From the NCBI GenBank assembly GCA_038527375.1, contig JBCBFU010000011.1, forward strand, positions 1-64,000: 64,000 bases of DNA, in the 5' to 3' direction. Below the pieces are notes generated by a model that was not told the DNA's origin, searched no databases, and worked only from the letters and a program-made list of their open reading frames with translations. The position numbers and the translations under genes are program-made. The stretch comes from Shimia_B sp038527375 (GTDB taxonomy: Bacteria > Pseudomonadota > Alphaproteobacteria > Rhodobacterales > Rhodobacteraceae). Below are positions 49,349 through 57,458 of this stretch, one piece after another (the first letter of the stretch is position 1; the number at the start of each line of letters is the position of its first letter).

Positions 49349-50151
49349 CAGCGGAGCATCGTCGGACGAAAGCGCAGGGGCTTGCGCGCGGCCTGCGGCA
49401 GGTGGCGATTCAGGCGCTTGTTGATCTGGCCCATGGCGAAGATCAGAACCAGCGTCAGCAGCACGAAGTAGAAGGCGAGGATCGGGTAGGGCACGAAGGG
49501 GTTGAACGTCTTGTCCGCGAAATACTGCGCGTAATAGAGCGCGTCACCCTGTTGCCTTTGGGCGGGGAAGCCCGACAGAAAGACCAGCGTCGTCGCGTGG
49601 AACAGAAAGATCGCCTCGTTTGTGTAGGCGGGCCACGCAAGGCGCAGCTGCGTAGGCCAGATGATGCGGCGGAACCGGGTGAGCCCGGACATGCCATAGG
49701 CATCTGCCGCCTCGACTTCTCCCCTCGGGACGGATTTGAGCGCGCCGTAGAAAATCTCGGCCGAGTAGGCGGCAGTGTTGAAGAACAGCACGATCAGCGC
49801 ACCTGCCCATGCAGAGGTCAGCCATGGCAGAATGCCTGCGTTCTTGAGCTCCAAGAAGATGAAGTAGGCGAGGAAGAATTGGATAAAGAGCGGCGAGCCG
49901 CGGAAGACCAGGATGAACCAATCGGCGGGTTTGGCGATCCACGGGCGGCTGCTGGCCTTGCCCACCGCCACGAGGTTGGCGAGGACGAAACCGGCCAAGA
50001 GTGCGATTAGTCCGAAATAGACGTTCCAGATCATGCCCGAGCCGATCAGCGTGAAATGCTCGCACAGGGTGAAGTCATTACGCGGCAACAGGCGTTCGCC
50101 ATAGCCCAGCGACCGGAACGCGTAATCCTGCACGGTTTGCCAACAGCTCAT
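49348..50151 (-). CDS. ABC transporter permease, polar amino acid type, second subunit
   Basis: Inner-membrane permease of 267 residues with about five helices and the PAAT/HisMQ inner-membrane motif: ...FRGSPLFIQFFLAYFIFLEL... and the EAA loop AADAYGMSGLTRFRRIIWPTQLRLAWPAYTNE. It pairs with the upstream permease. The ATG at 50151 overlaps the stop of that gene (ATGA). Predicted substrate class: small polar amines or amino acids, inferred from the catabolic genes next to it. Confidence 0.9.
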   Translation of the reverse strand: MSCWQTVQDYAFRSLGYGERLLPRNDFTLCEHFTLIGSGMIWNVYFGLIALLAGFVLANLVAVGKASSRPWIAKPADWFILVFRGSPLFIQFFLAYFIFLELKNAGILPWLTSAWAGALIVLFFNTAAYSAEIFYGALKSVPRGEVEAADAYGMSGLTRFRRIIWPTQLRLAWPAYTNEAIFLFHATTLVFLSGFPAQRQQGDALYYAQYFADKTFNPFVPYPILAFYFVLLTLVLIFAMGQINKRLNRHLPQAARKPLRFRPTMLR

Positions 50152-51011
50152 GTTCCGCCCAGCGTGGCTTGGCCGCGGGTGAGGCGGGCGTTGATGCGGT
50201 TCAGCACCTTCTCCGAGATGCGGGTGAAGGCGAGGTAGAAAACCAGCAGGAACAGGAAGTACCACAGGCGCCAGTCGCCGTGCGGGTAGTCCGAGAAGCG
50301 GGGCAGAACGGTGCCGCCGAGTTCACGCGCCCAATAGACGATGTCCTCGACACCCAAGAGGAAGAGGAGCGGCGTGGCCTTGATCAGAACCATCCAGAGG
50401 TTCGACAGGCCCGGCAGCGCGTAGACCCACATCTGCGGGACGGTGATGCGCCAGAAGGCTTGGCGCGGCGTCATGCCATAGGCCTCTGCCGCCTCGATCT
50501 GCCCGTGGGGGACGGCCTTCATCGCGCCAAAGAGGACGTTGGCCGCAAAGGCACCGAACACGATGGCAAAGGTCAGGACGGCAAGGAAGAAACCGTAAAC
50601 CTCGTGCCAGAATTGCGGGGCGGTCGACAGGGGTAGCTTGGCCTCGGCGCAGACGATGAAGTCGTTGCCTTGGCGGATCGGTTCGGACCAGTCGGGGCAG
50701 AACATTTGGTGACGCAGCCATTCAAAACCCTGATCAAGCGCGATCACGAAGAACAGGAAGAAGGCGATGTCGGGCACGCCGCGCACCACTGCGATATAGG
50801 CGCGTCCCAGCCATGACAGGGGCAGAATGTGCGACCGCGCGGCCATCGCGCCACCGAAGCCAAAGAGCAGCGCGGTGGGTGCCGTGATCGCGAGAAGCGC
50901 AAAGACCGTCAGGAACGACCAATAGAGAAGCTGATGCTTGCCGGTCGTGAAGTAGCAGGCAAACCAGCGAACCGTGTCGAGTGTTGAGGGGTCAGTGCAG
51001 AAGGAGAACAT
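50148..51011 (-). CDS. ABC transporter permease, polar amino acid type, first subunit
   Basis: Inner-membrane permease of 287 residues. The helices run from LLYWSFLTVFALLAITAPTALLFGFGGAMAA; the motif RGVPDIAFFLFFVIALDQG and the EAA loop EAAEAYGMTPRQAFWRITVPQMWVYALPGL are PAAT-type. It has a longer periplasmic loop than usual around 125-160 (MFCPDWSEPIRQGNDFIVCAEAKLPLSTAPQFWHEV) with two cysteines. The ATG at 51011 has AAGGAGAA-like sequence nearby on the opposite strand only; the start is chosen from the family alignment. A 63-base gap with a hairpin separates it from the binding-protein gene. Confidence 0.88.
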   Translation of the reverse strand: MFSFCTDPSTLDTVRWFACYFTTGKHQLLYWSFLTVFALLAITAPTALLFGFGGAMAARSHILPLSWLGRAYIAVVRGVPDIAFFLFFVIALDQGFEWLRHQMFCPDWSEPIRQGNDFIVCAEAKLPLSTAPQFWHEVYGFFLAVLTFAIVFGAFAANVLFGAMKAVPHGQIEAAEAYGMTPRQAFWRITVPQMWVYALPGLSNLWMVLIKATPLLFLLGVEDIVYWARELGGTVLPRFSDYPHGDWRLWYFLFLLVFYLAFTRISEKVLNRINARLTRGQATLGGT

Positions 51012-51038
51012 GCAGTGCCAGAATGATGTCTGGGGACG

Positions 51039-51065
51039 GTGCCCCCCGCGCCGGGCGGGAGGCAC
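51039..51065 (-). other. stem-loop between binding-protein and permease genes
   Basis: GTGCC...GGCAC ends with an inner CCC/GGG pairing form a GC-rich hairpin 10 bases after the binding-protein stop on the minus strand. Such stem-loops commonly raise binding-protein mRNA over permease mRNA. There is no T-run. Confidence 0.6.
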
Positions 51066-51074
51066 GCAGGGTCA

Positions 51075-51791
51075 TTAGAAGGTCGAGGAGACTTCCCATT
51101 TGGTGATGAGTTCGTTCAGGGAGCCATCGTCTTTCATCGACTGGATGGCCATGTTGAACTTCTCTTTCAGCTCGCCGTCGCTTTCGCGGATGCCCATGCC
51201 GACGCCGCCACCGATCATCTCGGTCTTCTCGAGCAGGACGAGGTCCGCGTCTTCTTCGGCGATGGGGGCCAGGAACGACTGGTCGGCCAGAACGGCGTCA
51301 GCTTCGCCGTTGCGGACGGCAGCGATCGTGTCTTCGGGCGTGGCGAATTCCAGAACGGTCACGCCAGCCTCGGCCAGGAAGGCCGCCTGGATGGTGTTGA
51401 CCTGTGCGGCCACGACACCGCCCATGATGTCGGCGTCGCCCGACATCGCGAGGTAGCCCGAGGGATCCGGCGGGGTGTAGCCCATGGTGAAGTCGATGAC
51501 CTCGTCACGCTCGGCGGTGATCGACATGCCCGCGATGATGGCGTCGTAGTTGCCGCTCACCAGGTTGGGGATGATCGAATCCCAGTCGTTGGTGACCCAT
51601 TCGCAGGTCAGTTCGGCGCGCATGCACAGCTCATCGCCCAGCTCACGCTCGAACCCGGCAACTTCGCCGTTATCGTCGAGGAAGTTCCACGGCGCGTAGG
51701 CGCCTTCGGTGCCCAGACGCACGGTGTCCATGGCCAGTGCCGCGCCTGCGGTCAGGGCCAGAATGGCGGTGGATTGGATCAGCAGTTTCAT
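51075..51791 (-). CDS. ABC transporter periplasmic binding protein, family 3
   Basis: Periplasmic solute-binding protein of 238 residues. Signal peptide MKLLIQSTAILALTAGAALA. The SBP_bac_3 fold reads TVRLGTEGAYAPWNFLDDNGEVAGFERELGDELCMRAELTCEWVTNDWDSIIPNLVSGNYDAIIAGMSITAERDEVIDFTMGY, then a second lobe with EDTIAAVRNGEADAVLADQ. The two cysteines (ELCMRAELTCEW) match the disulfide of the amino-acid-binding group. The ATG at 51791 starts a clean signal peptide. It is placed after the ATPase gene and before the permeases. Confidence 0.93.
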   Translation of the reverse strand: MKLLIQSTAILALTAGAALAMDTVRLGTEGAYAPWNFLDDNGEVAGFERELGDELCMRAELTCEWVTNDWDSIIPNLVSGNYDAIIAGMSITAERDEVIDFTMGYTPPDPSGYLAMSGDADIMGGVVAAQVNTIQAAFLAEAGVTVLEFATPEDTIAAVRNGEADAVLADQSFLAPIAEEDADLVLLEKTEMIGGGVGMGIRESDGELKEKFNMAIQSMKDDGSLNELITKWEVSSTF

Positions 51792-51819
51792 AAAAGTCTC
51801 CCGTATGATGCTGAGGGGG

Positions 51820-52593
51820 TCAGGCGGCCACGGCGGACAGAAACTGCCGCAGACGGTCTGATTTCGGGGCACCGAAGAGGTCGGCCGGGGGGCCTTCTTC
51901 TTCGATTTTGCCCTGGTGAAGGAAAATGACATGGTCCGACACGTCGCGGGCCATGGCCATGTCGTGGGTGACGAGGATCATCGTGCGGCCCTCGGCGGCC
52001 AGCGCCTGGATGACCTTGATCACCTCCTGCTCCAATTCAGGGTCGAGCGCGGAGGTGGGTTCGTCGAAGAGGAGCGCTTGGGGTTCCATCGCGAGCGCGC
52101 GGGCAATGGCCGCGCGTTGCTGTTGGCCGCCGGACATCTGCGCCGGATAGACATCGCATTTGTCGCCGATGCCAACCTTGGCGAGCAAGGCGCGCGCGCG
52201 GTCTTCGACCTGCGCCTTGTCATGCCCCAGAACCTGCACCGGGGCCTCCATCACGTTTTGTAAGATCGTGAGATGCGCCCACAAGTTGAATTGTTGAAAG
52301 ACCATCGACAGGTTGGTGCGGATTTCAGTGACCTGCTTGCGGTCGGCAGGGCGGCGATTGGCGCCGGACCCGGACCAGCGCACGGGCGCGCCGTCGAACA
52401 GGATCTCTCCATCCTGACTGTCTTCGAGGAGGTTGCAGCAGCGCAGAAGCGTTGATTTGCCCGATCCCGACGACCCGATGAGGCTTATCACGTCGCCTTT
52501 GCGTGCGGTCACGTCGACGCCCTTGAGCACGTTTAGCGCGCCATAGGATTTGTGCAGGTTTTTGATTTCGATGACCGGTGCAGCAGCCGTCAC
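51820..52593 (-). CDS. ABC transporter ATP-binding protein, polar amino acid type
   Basis: Energises import by the two permeases; 257 residues. Walker A GSSGSGKST (40-48), Q-loop in MVFQQFNLWAHLT, signature MSGGQQQRAAIARAL, Walker B ALLFDEPTSALDPE, and the switch His in VTHDMAMARDVSDHVIF. GlnQ/HisP class. A GTG at 52593 with GGGGAA upstream is the better start; a GTG 13 codons earlier lacks a ribosome-binding site. It is the first gene of the amine cluster, preceded by the palindrome at 52643. Confidence 0.92.
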   Translation of the reverse strand: MTAAAPVIEIKNLHKSYGALNVLKGVDVTARKGDVISLIGSSGSGKSTLLRCCNLLEDSQDGEILFDGAPVRWSGSGANRRPADRKQVTEIRTNLSMVFQQFNLWAHLTILQNVMEAPVQVLGHDKAQVEDRARALLAKVGIGDKCDVYPAQMSGGQQQRAAIARALAMEPQALLFDEPTSALDPELEQEVIKVIQALAAEGRTMILVTHDMAMARDVSDHVIFLHQGKIEEEGPPADLFGAPKSDRLRQFLSAVAA

Positions 52594-52642
52594 GCGAGTT
52601 CCCCGTTGGTTTTCAAGCTGGAATAAGGCCACGGATCGTGGG

Positions 52643-52686
52643 GTTGCGCAACGGGTTTTCGCGGTTGCGGCGTTGGTTAACGCCGC
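52643..52686. promoter_or_regulatory. palindrome and hairpin upstream of the amine-uptake operon
   Basis: GTTGCGCAAC (52643-52652), a perfect 10-bp palindrome about 50 bases before the ATPase start, may be an operator. GCGGCGTT-GGTT-AACGCCGC (52667-52686) is a perfect 8-bp hairpin 20 bases beyond the stop of the PhnD-like gene and may end that transcript; there is no T-run. Confidence 0.55.
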
Positions 52687-52705
52687 TTGACCCTACGTCC
52701 GATTT

Positions 52706-53449
52706 TCAATTGGGCAATTGCGGCGCGGGCGGGATCGGGATGGCGCGGTAATCACGCGCGGGTATGTGCACGAGGCCGTGGAGGCACAGCGCATCGCGGT
52801 CATCTGCATCAAGTGCCGCGATGGCATGGGACAGTCCGGCGCGGATTGTGGCCGCATCCCGGCCCCGCGCGGTGACAAAGGGTAGGGCGGGTGTGGGTGC
52901 GGTTTTGGCGATCACGCGCAGATCGTCCGTCCAGCGGTCATGGCGGGTCATCAAGGTCCATGTCACCACGTCGATCCCCGCGATATCCGCGCGTCCGTGG
53001 GCCACCGCGCGGGCCGAAGCCACGTGGCTTCCGGTTTGCAGAACGGGTGTGAGGCGTATCCCCGACTGGCTCGCATGGGCGAGGGGTGCGGCCCAGCCTG
53101 ATTGCGAGAGCCTGTCGTTGAGCGCGAGTGATGCCCCGTGAAATGCCGCAAAGTCGTCGCGCGAATCATCCGCCCGCACAACCAACACGCTGTGGTAATG
53201 ACCAGATGGAATACCTGCAATTCCGTGGTCGGGGCTGCCGATCAAGTCCACCTTGGAATGGAGCCGCGCGCGAAACGGCAGGCCACAGGTTTGTGAGAGA
53301 TAGAGGTCGGGTGCCTCCCAATGCTGCCAGAGATCGGACGGTTGCGTCAGCGCCGGGGCCTGCCCGTCAGCCGCGCGCACCAAGTCCCAAAATCGTTCCT
53401 GCGCCGCCGCCGTTTCCGGGCGGGCATACATTGGCAGGCTGGCGATCAT
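52706..53449 (-). CDS. PhnD/SsuA-like substrate-binding protein without signal peptide
   Basis: Protein of 247 residues in the phosphate/phosphonate-type binding-protein superfamily: MIASLPMYARPETAAAQERFWDLVR, then ...DLYLSQTCGLPFRARLHSKVDLIGSPDHGIAGIPSGHYHSVLVVRADDSRDDFAAFHGASLALNDRLSQSGW..., and ADIAGIDVVTWTLMTRHDRW. The lack of an export signal is unusual for the family and suggests a cytoplasmic role, such as sensing. The gene is the last of the TerB-DUF1330-TerB group; its ATG overlaps the stop of the second TerB gene. No permease or ATPase adjoins it. Function unknown. Confidence 0.8.
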   Translation of the reverse strand: MIASLPMYARPETAAAQERFWDLVRAADGQAPALTQPSDLWQHWEAPDLYLSQTCGLPFRARLHSKVDLIGSPDHGIAGIPSGHYHSVLVVRADDSRDDFAAFHGASLALNDRLSQSGWAAPLAHASQSGIRLTPVLQTGSHVASARAVAHGRADIAGIDVVTWTLMTRHDRWTDDLRVIAKTAPTPALPFVTARGRDAATIRAGLSHAIAALDADDRDALCLHGLVHIPARDYRAIPIPPAPQLPN

Positions 53450-53886
53450 CCCGCGGCGTCGACCCGTTGCCGTGCCAGCGCCGAGTCGCGATCCGTGACG
53501 CCCAGCAGATTGGCGACAAGGCGCAAAAGCGCGTCCTCTTCGCTGTCGCGCACGCCGTCGGCCAGGACTACGGCCCAGAGCGCTTCGATTACGCCCATGC
53601 GGTCCTCGTAATCCACGGCGTCCTTGATCGCGCGCGTAAAGCGGACGGTATCGGGGGCCTCGGCCTCGAGCGTCTCGGCGTCGCTGCGCAGTTTGGTCGC
53701 CTCGAACGGGGACAGGCCATAGCGTTTGGCGGTGATGCGGTCGATGCGCGCGACCTCGTCGGCGCTGTAGTCCCCATCGGACCGGGCGATACGCACCAGA
53801 AGCGCGGTCAACGCAAGGCGCGCGTCGCCGTCATCCAGCGGATCGGGTTCAGGTGCGGTGAGGCGGGACAGAAGATTTTGAAACAT
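53446..53886 (-). CDS. TerB-like protein, copy 2
   Basis: Soluble helical protein of 146 residues in the TerB/DjlA-N (TerB-like) family: ALTALLVRIARSDGDYSADEVARIDRITAKRYGLSPFEATKLRSDAE, then VDYEDRMGVIEALWAVVLADGVRDSEEDALLRLVANLLGV. Metal-binding acidic residues (ARSDGDYS, LADGVRDSEED) are present. TerB-type domains occur in tellurite and stress systems and in DnaJ-like proteins; no ter genes are near. It overlaps the PhnD-like gene by four bases. Confidence 0.83.
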   Translation of the reverse strand: MFQNLLSRLTAPEPDPLDDGDARLALTALLVRIARSDGDYSADEVARIDRITAKRYGLSPFEATKLRSDAETLEAEAPDTVRFTRAIKDAVDYEDRMGVIEALWAVVLADGVRDSEEDALLRLVANLLGVTDRDSALARQRVDAAG

Positions 53887-53918
53887 GACGCCTACATAGG
53901 TCGGCGCGCGCGGGTGTT

Positions 53919-54212
53919 CTACCCGTCATACCCTTCGACGATGATCAGGTCGGATCGTGCTGCACCCAGCCGTTTTTGCAGGGCGGCCTGATATTCCGGA
54001 CTGTCATAACAAGCCTGCGCGGTTTCCAAGCTGTCGAATTCCAGAACGACCGCGCGGGCGCGCTGTTCGCCTTCGACCACCGTTTGCGCCCCGCCACGGA
54101 CGAGGAAGCGCGCGCCAAATTTTTCGAACGCGACCGCGTTGGCCTGACGGTATTCCTCGTAGGCGGCAGGCTCGGTCACGTCGCCATGGGCAATCCAGTA
54201 CCCTTTGGGCAT
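53919..54212 (-). CDS. DUF1330 dimeric alpha-beta barrel protein
   Basis: Small protein of 97 residues, ferredoxin-like dimeric barrel: MPKGYWIAHGDVTEPAAYEEYRQANAVAFEKFGARFLVRGGAQTVVEGEQRARAVVLEFDSLETAQACYDSPEYQAALQKR. This matches DUF1330 closely (GYWIA.GDV and the YDSPEYQ helix). Role unknown; the fold resembles monooxygenase-like and dimerising proteins. Its start overlaps the stop of TerB copy 1 (TAATG) and it precedes TerB copy 2, so the three are probably one transcript. Confidence 0.88.
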   Translation of the reverse strand: MPKGYWIAHGDVTEPAAYEEYRQANAVAFEKFGARFLVRGGAQTVVEGEQRARAVVLEFDSLETAQACYDSPEYQAALQKRLGAARSDLIIVEGYDG

Positions 54213-54673
54213 TACGACCCCTCGCGGTTGGGCATGCCGGGCAGGACGCCCGCGGCCAGAATGGTGGCGCGGTTGGACCCGATCCCGAGGATGGTGGCGA
54301 CCTTGTTCACGACCTCTTCTTCGCTGCGGTGGCGCATGCCATCGGCCAAAAGGACCTCCCACAGGGCCACGAACATATCCTCGCGCCCGGCCTCCGTCAC
54401 CTCGTTGGCGAGGATTTGGCTGAGTTCGGCGGTATTCGGCATCGCCTCTTCCAGCTTTTCACAGCTGGCACGGAATTTAGCGGCCTCGACCGCCGACAGG
54501 TTGTTGCGCTTGGCGAGGATGAAATCGATGCGTTCCAACTCCTGATAGAGATAGGCGTGATCGGCCTTGGCCACGCGGACCATCAGCGCGCCAAAGGCGT
54601 GTTCTGCATCCGCCTCGGGCAAGGGCGTTTCGTAATCCTCGGGCGCAAAGAGCGCGAAGAGACGTTCAAACAT
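54212..54673 (-). CDS. TerB-like protein, copy 1
   Basis: Soluble helical protein of 153 residues, same family as copy 2: AFGALMVRVAKADHAYLYQELERIDFILAKRNNLSAVEAAKFRASCEKLEE, then MFVALWEVLLADGMRHRSEEEVVNKVATILGI. The acidic metal site is partly replaced (AKADHAYLY), so the copies have diverged. It starts 3 bases after the pyrG stop and may be carried on the secG-pyrG transcript. The pairing of two TerB-like proteins around DUF1330 is not something I recognise from a described system. Confidence 0.83.
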   Translation of the reverse strand: MFERLFALFAPEDYETPLPEADAEHAFGALMVRVAKADHAYLYQELERIDFILAKRNNLSAVEAAKFRASCEKLEEAMPNTAELSQILANEVTEAGREDMFVALWEVLLADGMRHRSEEEVVNKVATILGIGSNRATILAAGVLPGMPNREGS

Positions 54674-54676
54674 AAC

Positions 54677-56320
54677 CTAGACCAATCGTGATGTGTCCTT
54701 GGCCGCCCGCACGAAATCCGCAAAAAGCGGGTGGGGCGAGAAGGGTTTGGATTTCAGTTCCGGGTGGAATTGCACGCCGATGAACCACGGATGGTCCTTG
54801 TGTTCGACGATTTCAGGCAAACGACCGTCGGGTGACATGCCGGTGAAGCACAGCCCCTCTTTTTCCAGCTGTTCGCGGTACGCGATGTCGACCTCGTAAC
54901 GGTGCCGGTGGCGTTCTTCGATTTGCTGGGTGTCGTAGACTTGCGCGACTTTGGAGCCTTCGGTCAGGACGGCATCGTAGGCGCCAAGGCGCATGGTGCC
55001 GCCCTTGTCGTCGGTGGCCTTGCGACGCACGGTGTGGTTGCCCTGCACCCATTCCTTGAGGTGATAGACCACAGGTTCGAACCGCTTTTCGCCGGCCTCG
55101 TGGTCGAATTCCTCGGACCCGGCATTGTCGAGTTTGGCCAGATTGCGCGCGGCCTCGATCACGGCCATTTGCATGCCAAGGCAGATGCCCAGATAGGGCA
55201 CCTTGCGTTCGCGGGCGAATTGCGCGGCCTTGATTTTCCCTTCGGTCCCGCGTTCGCCGAATCCACCGGGGACGAGGATCGCGTGGAAGCCTTCGAGATG
55301 GGGCGCGGGGTCTTCGTGTTCGAAAAGCTCCGCATCGACCCATTCGATTTTCACGCGGGTGCGGTTTGCCATGCCCCCATGGGTGAGCGCCTCGGCGATG
55401 GACTTATAGGCATCTTCAAGCTGGGTGTATTTGCCGACGATGGCCACGCGCACCTCGCCTTCGGCGTTGTGGATGCGGTCGCTCACGTCCTCCCATTTGG
55501 ACAGGTCGGGCTTGGGCGCGGGCGCGATTTGGAACGCGTCGAGCACGGCCTGATCCAGCCCCTCGCGGTGGTAGGCGAGCGGCGCGTCATAGATGGTCGA
55601 CAGGTCCTGCGCGGCGATCACGCTGTCGGGGCGCACGTTGCAGAACAGCGCGAGCTTCTCGCGTTCCTTGACCGGGATCGGTCCCTCAGACCGGCAGACA
55701 AGGATGTCGGGGGCCAGACCGATGGAGCGGAGTTCCTTGACCGAGTGCTGGGTCGGTTTGGTCTTCAACTCGCCGCTGGCCTTGATGAACGGCAAAAGCG
55801 TCAGGTGCATGAAGAGGCACTGCCCGCGCGGTTTGTCCTGGCTGAACTGGCGGATGGCTTCGAAGAACGGCAAGCCTTCGATATCGCCCACGGTGCCGCC
55901 AATCTCGCAAAGCATGAAGTCGACTTCATCCTCGCCGATCGCGATGAAATCCTTGATCTCGTTCGTGACGTGGGGAATGACTTGGATCGTTTTGCCCAGG
56001 TAATCGCCGCGGCGCTCTTTTTCGAGAACATTGGAATAGATGCGCCCCGACGACACCGAATCCGTGCCGCGCGCGTGCACACCGGTGAAGCGTTCGTAGT
56101 GGCCAAGGTCGAGGTCAGTTTCAGCCCCGTCATCGGTCACGAAGACCTCGCCATGTTCAAAGGGCGACATCGTGCCGGGGTCGACGTTCAAGTACGGATC
56201 CAGCTTGCGCAGGCGGACAGAATAGCCGCGCGCCTGCAACAATGCGCCAAGCGCCGCGGACGCGAGGCCCTTGCCCAGAGAACTGACAACACCGCCTGTG
56301 ATGAAGATAAAGCGCGCCAT
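54677..56320 (-). CDS. pyrG: CTP synthase
   Basis: Amidates UTP to CTP using glutamine; 547 residues, full length. The N-terminal synthase domain begins MARFIFITGGVVSSLGKGLASAALGALLQARGYSVRLRKLDPYLNVDPGTM (GGVVSSLGKG nucleotide site). The C-terminal GATase has the nucleophile in LGICLGMQMAVIEAARN and the closing HPWFIGVQFHPELKSKP. The ATG at 56320 is chosen because the synthase domain begins there. It lies 140 bases after secG, with a GC hairpin between, and leads into the TerB group. Confidence 0.97.
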   Translation of the reverse strand: MARFIFITGGVVSSLGKGLASAALGALLQARGYSVRLRKLDPYLNVDPGTMSPFEHGEVFVTDDGAETDLDLGHYERFTGVHARGTDSVSSGRIYSNVLEKERRGDYLGKTIQVIPHVTNEIKDFIAIGEDEVDFMLCEIGGTVGDIEGLPFFEAIRQFSQDKPRGQCLFMHLTLLPFIKASGELKTKPTQHSVKELRSIGLAPDILVCRSEGPIPVKEREKLALFCNVRPDSVIAAQDLSTIYDAPLAYHREGLDQAVLDAFQIAPAPKPDLSKWEDVSDRIHNAEGEVRVAIVGKYTQLEDAYKSIAEALTHGGMANRTRVKIEWVDAELFEHEDPAPHLEGFHAILVPGGFGERGTEGKIKAAQFARERKVPYLGICLGMQMAVIEAARNLAKLDNAGSEEFDHEAGEKRFEPVVYHLKEWVQGNHTVRRKATDDKGGTMRLGAYDAVLTEGSKVAQVYDTQQIEERHRHRYEVDIAYREQLEKEGLCFTGMSPDGRLPEIVEHKDHPWFIGVQFHPELKSKPFSPHPLFADFVRAAKDTSRLV

Positions 56321-56427
56321 GACTGGCCTTTCCCGTCGTGTTTTTGGTTGCTCGAGAGCCCAGCACCACGGGATTAAACCCATAACGGATTCGCTGCACA
56401 GAGTCCATGCGCAGTGCCAGATCAGGT

Positions 56428-56446
56428 GGGGCGGTCACGCCGCCCC
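56428..56446 (-). terminator. GC hairpin between secG and pyrG
   Basis: GGGGCGG-TCACG-CCGCCCC, a perfect 7-bp stem 15 bases after the secG stop on the minus strand. Without a T-run it is at best a weak terminator or processing site. Confidence 0.5.
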
Positions 56447-56460
56447 GCAAGGTATTGTGG

Positions 56461-56811
56461 TTATTCAGCCACCGGAAGCAGCGGTTCGTCATCCAGCGAC
56501 GGGGGCAGCAGGCTGTCGCCATCTACCGGTTCACCGTCCTGCGTGGCCGTGGGCGGTGCGAGCCGGTCCAGAACGGAGGCATTGCCCGCGCCCTGGGCCG
56601 AGATCAGCGTTAGCGCCAGTGCCGCCACCATAAAGGCCGCGCCCAGGATCCATGTCAGCCGGGTCAGGGCGTTGCCTTGGCCGCGGGCCTGAATGCCGCC
56701 GCCGCCACCGCCGCCAATGCCCAGACCACCCCCTTCGGAGCGCTGCAGCAGCACCACGCCGATCAATGCGACGGCAAGGAGCAAAAGGACGATTAGGACG
56801 ACATTTTCCAT
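56461..56811 (-). CDS. secG: preprotein translocase subunit SecG
   Basis: Small membrane subunit of the Sec translocon; 116 residues. Two helices (VLIVLLLLAVALIGVVLLQ and LTWILGAAFMVAALALTLIS) flank the family loop RSEGGGLGIGGGGGGGIQARGQGNAL. The long acidic tail (PPTATQDGEPVDGDSLLPPSLDDEPLLPVAE) is usual in Rhodobacterales. The ATG at 56811 gives the correct first helix. It heads the secG-pyrG run. Confidence 0.93.
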   Translation of the reverse strand: MENVVLIVLLLLAVALIGVVLLQRSEGGGLGIGGGGGGGIQARGQGNALTRLTWILGAAFMVAALALTLISAQGAGNASVLDRLAPPTATQDGEPVDGDSLLPPSLDDEPLLPVAE

Positions 56812-56924
56812 ATTGCGGGACTCTCTGGCCGCTTGGCCGCTGTGTGACGGGCCGTATCTAGAAGCTGGCGCGGGGTGCCGCAACCCCTGAGAATGCCCCG
56901 GGCCGTGTTACCCCGAGGCCGCCG

Positions 56925-57323
56925 CTAGTCGTCCACATCATCCACATCGGCCTGACCGGACAGTTTGCGCCGCACAAGGCTCCATGACAGGCCGATCCCC
57001 AACACGAACGACATGGCGATCAGCGCGAGCCACGTGTTCCGCGTTGGATCATCGAGGTTGAGAAGACCGAAATCGTAAGCAACCCAGAGCCCTGCACCCA
57101 CCAGCGCCATCACCAGCAGCATCCCGAAGGCCCCGATCGACCGAAACGTCGCGCGCAGGTAGATGATGTAGCCGATCAACAGGATCAGCCCGGCCAGAAC
57201 CGCGACGGACAGCTTATCTTCGCCGTTTTGGGCCACCCAGCGGACATAGTTCCACTGGGTCGGGTTGAAGGTCGCGGCCAAGAGGGCAAAGGCAAAGCCC
57301 CAGCGGAGGAGAAATCCAAACAT
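56925..57323 (-). CDS. membrane protein, DUF6524-like
   Basis: Integral membrane protein of 132 residues with four helices: FLLRWGFAFALLAATFNPT, LSVAVLAGLILLIGYIIYL, AFGMLLVMALVGAGLWVAYDFG and TWLALIAMSFVLGIGLSWSLVRRK, then a short acidic tail. The opening with NPT(Q)WNYVRW is the pattern I associate with DUF6524. Function unknown. It stands alone on the minus strand, divergent from purA with 135 bases between. Confidence 0.78.
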   Translation of the reverse strand: MFGFLLRWGFAFALLAATFNPTQWNYVRWVAQNGEDKLSVAVLAGLILLIGYIIYLRATFRSIGAFGMLLVMALVGAGLWVAYDFGLLNLDDPTRNTWLALIAMSFVLGIGLSWSLVRRKLSGQADVDDVDD

Positions 57324-57458
57324 GCCGCAGATGTCTCAGCCCCGGCCATCTGCGTCAAGCCAAGCCAAGCAAAGGCAAGGCTGCGCGGCTGCCCTTGCGG
57401 TTGCTGTCGCTTGCGCGGCCCGCTATGAGGCGCGCGGTTTGACCTGAAAGGACAGCGC

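Noticed and set aside
53446..54673. Tellurite-resistance operon.
   Set aside because: Only TerB-like domains are present; terC, terD, terE and terZ are absent, and TerB domains are found in many unrelated contexts.
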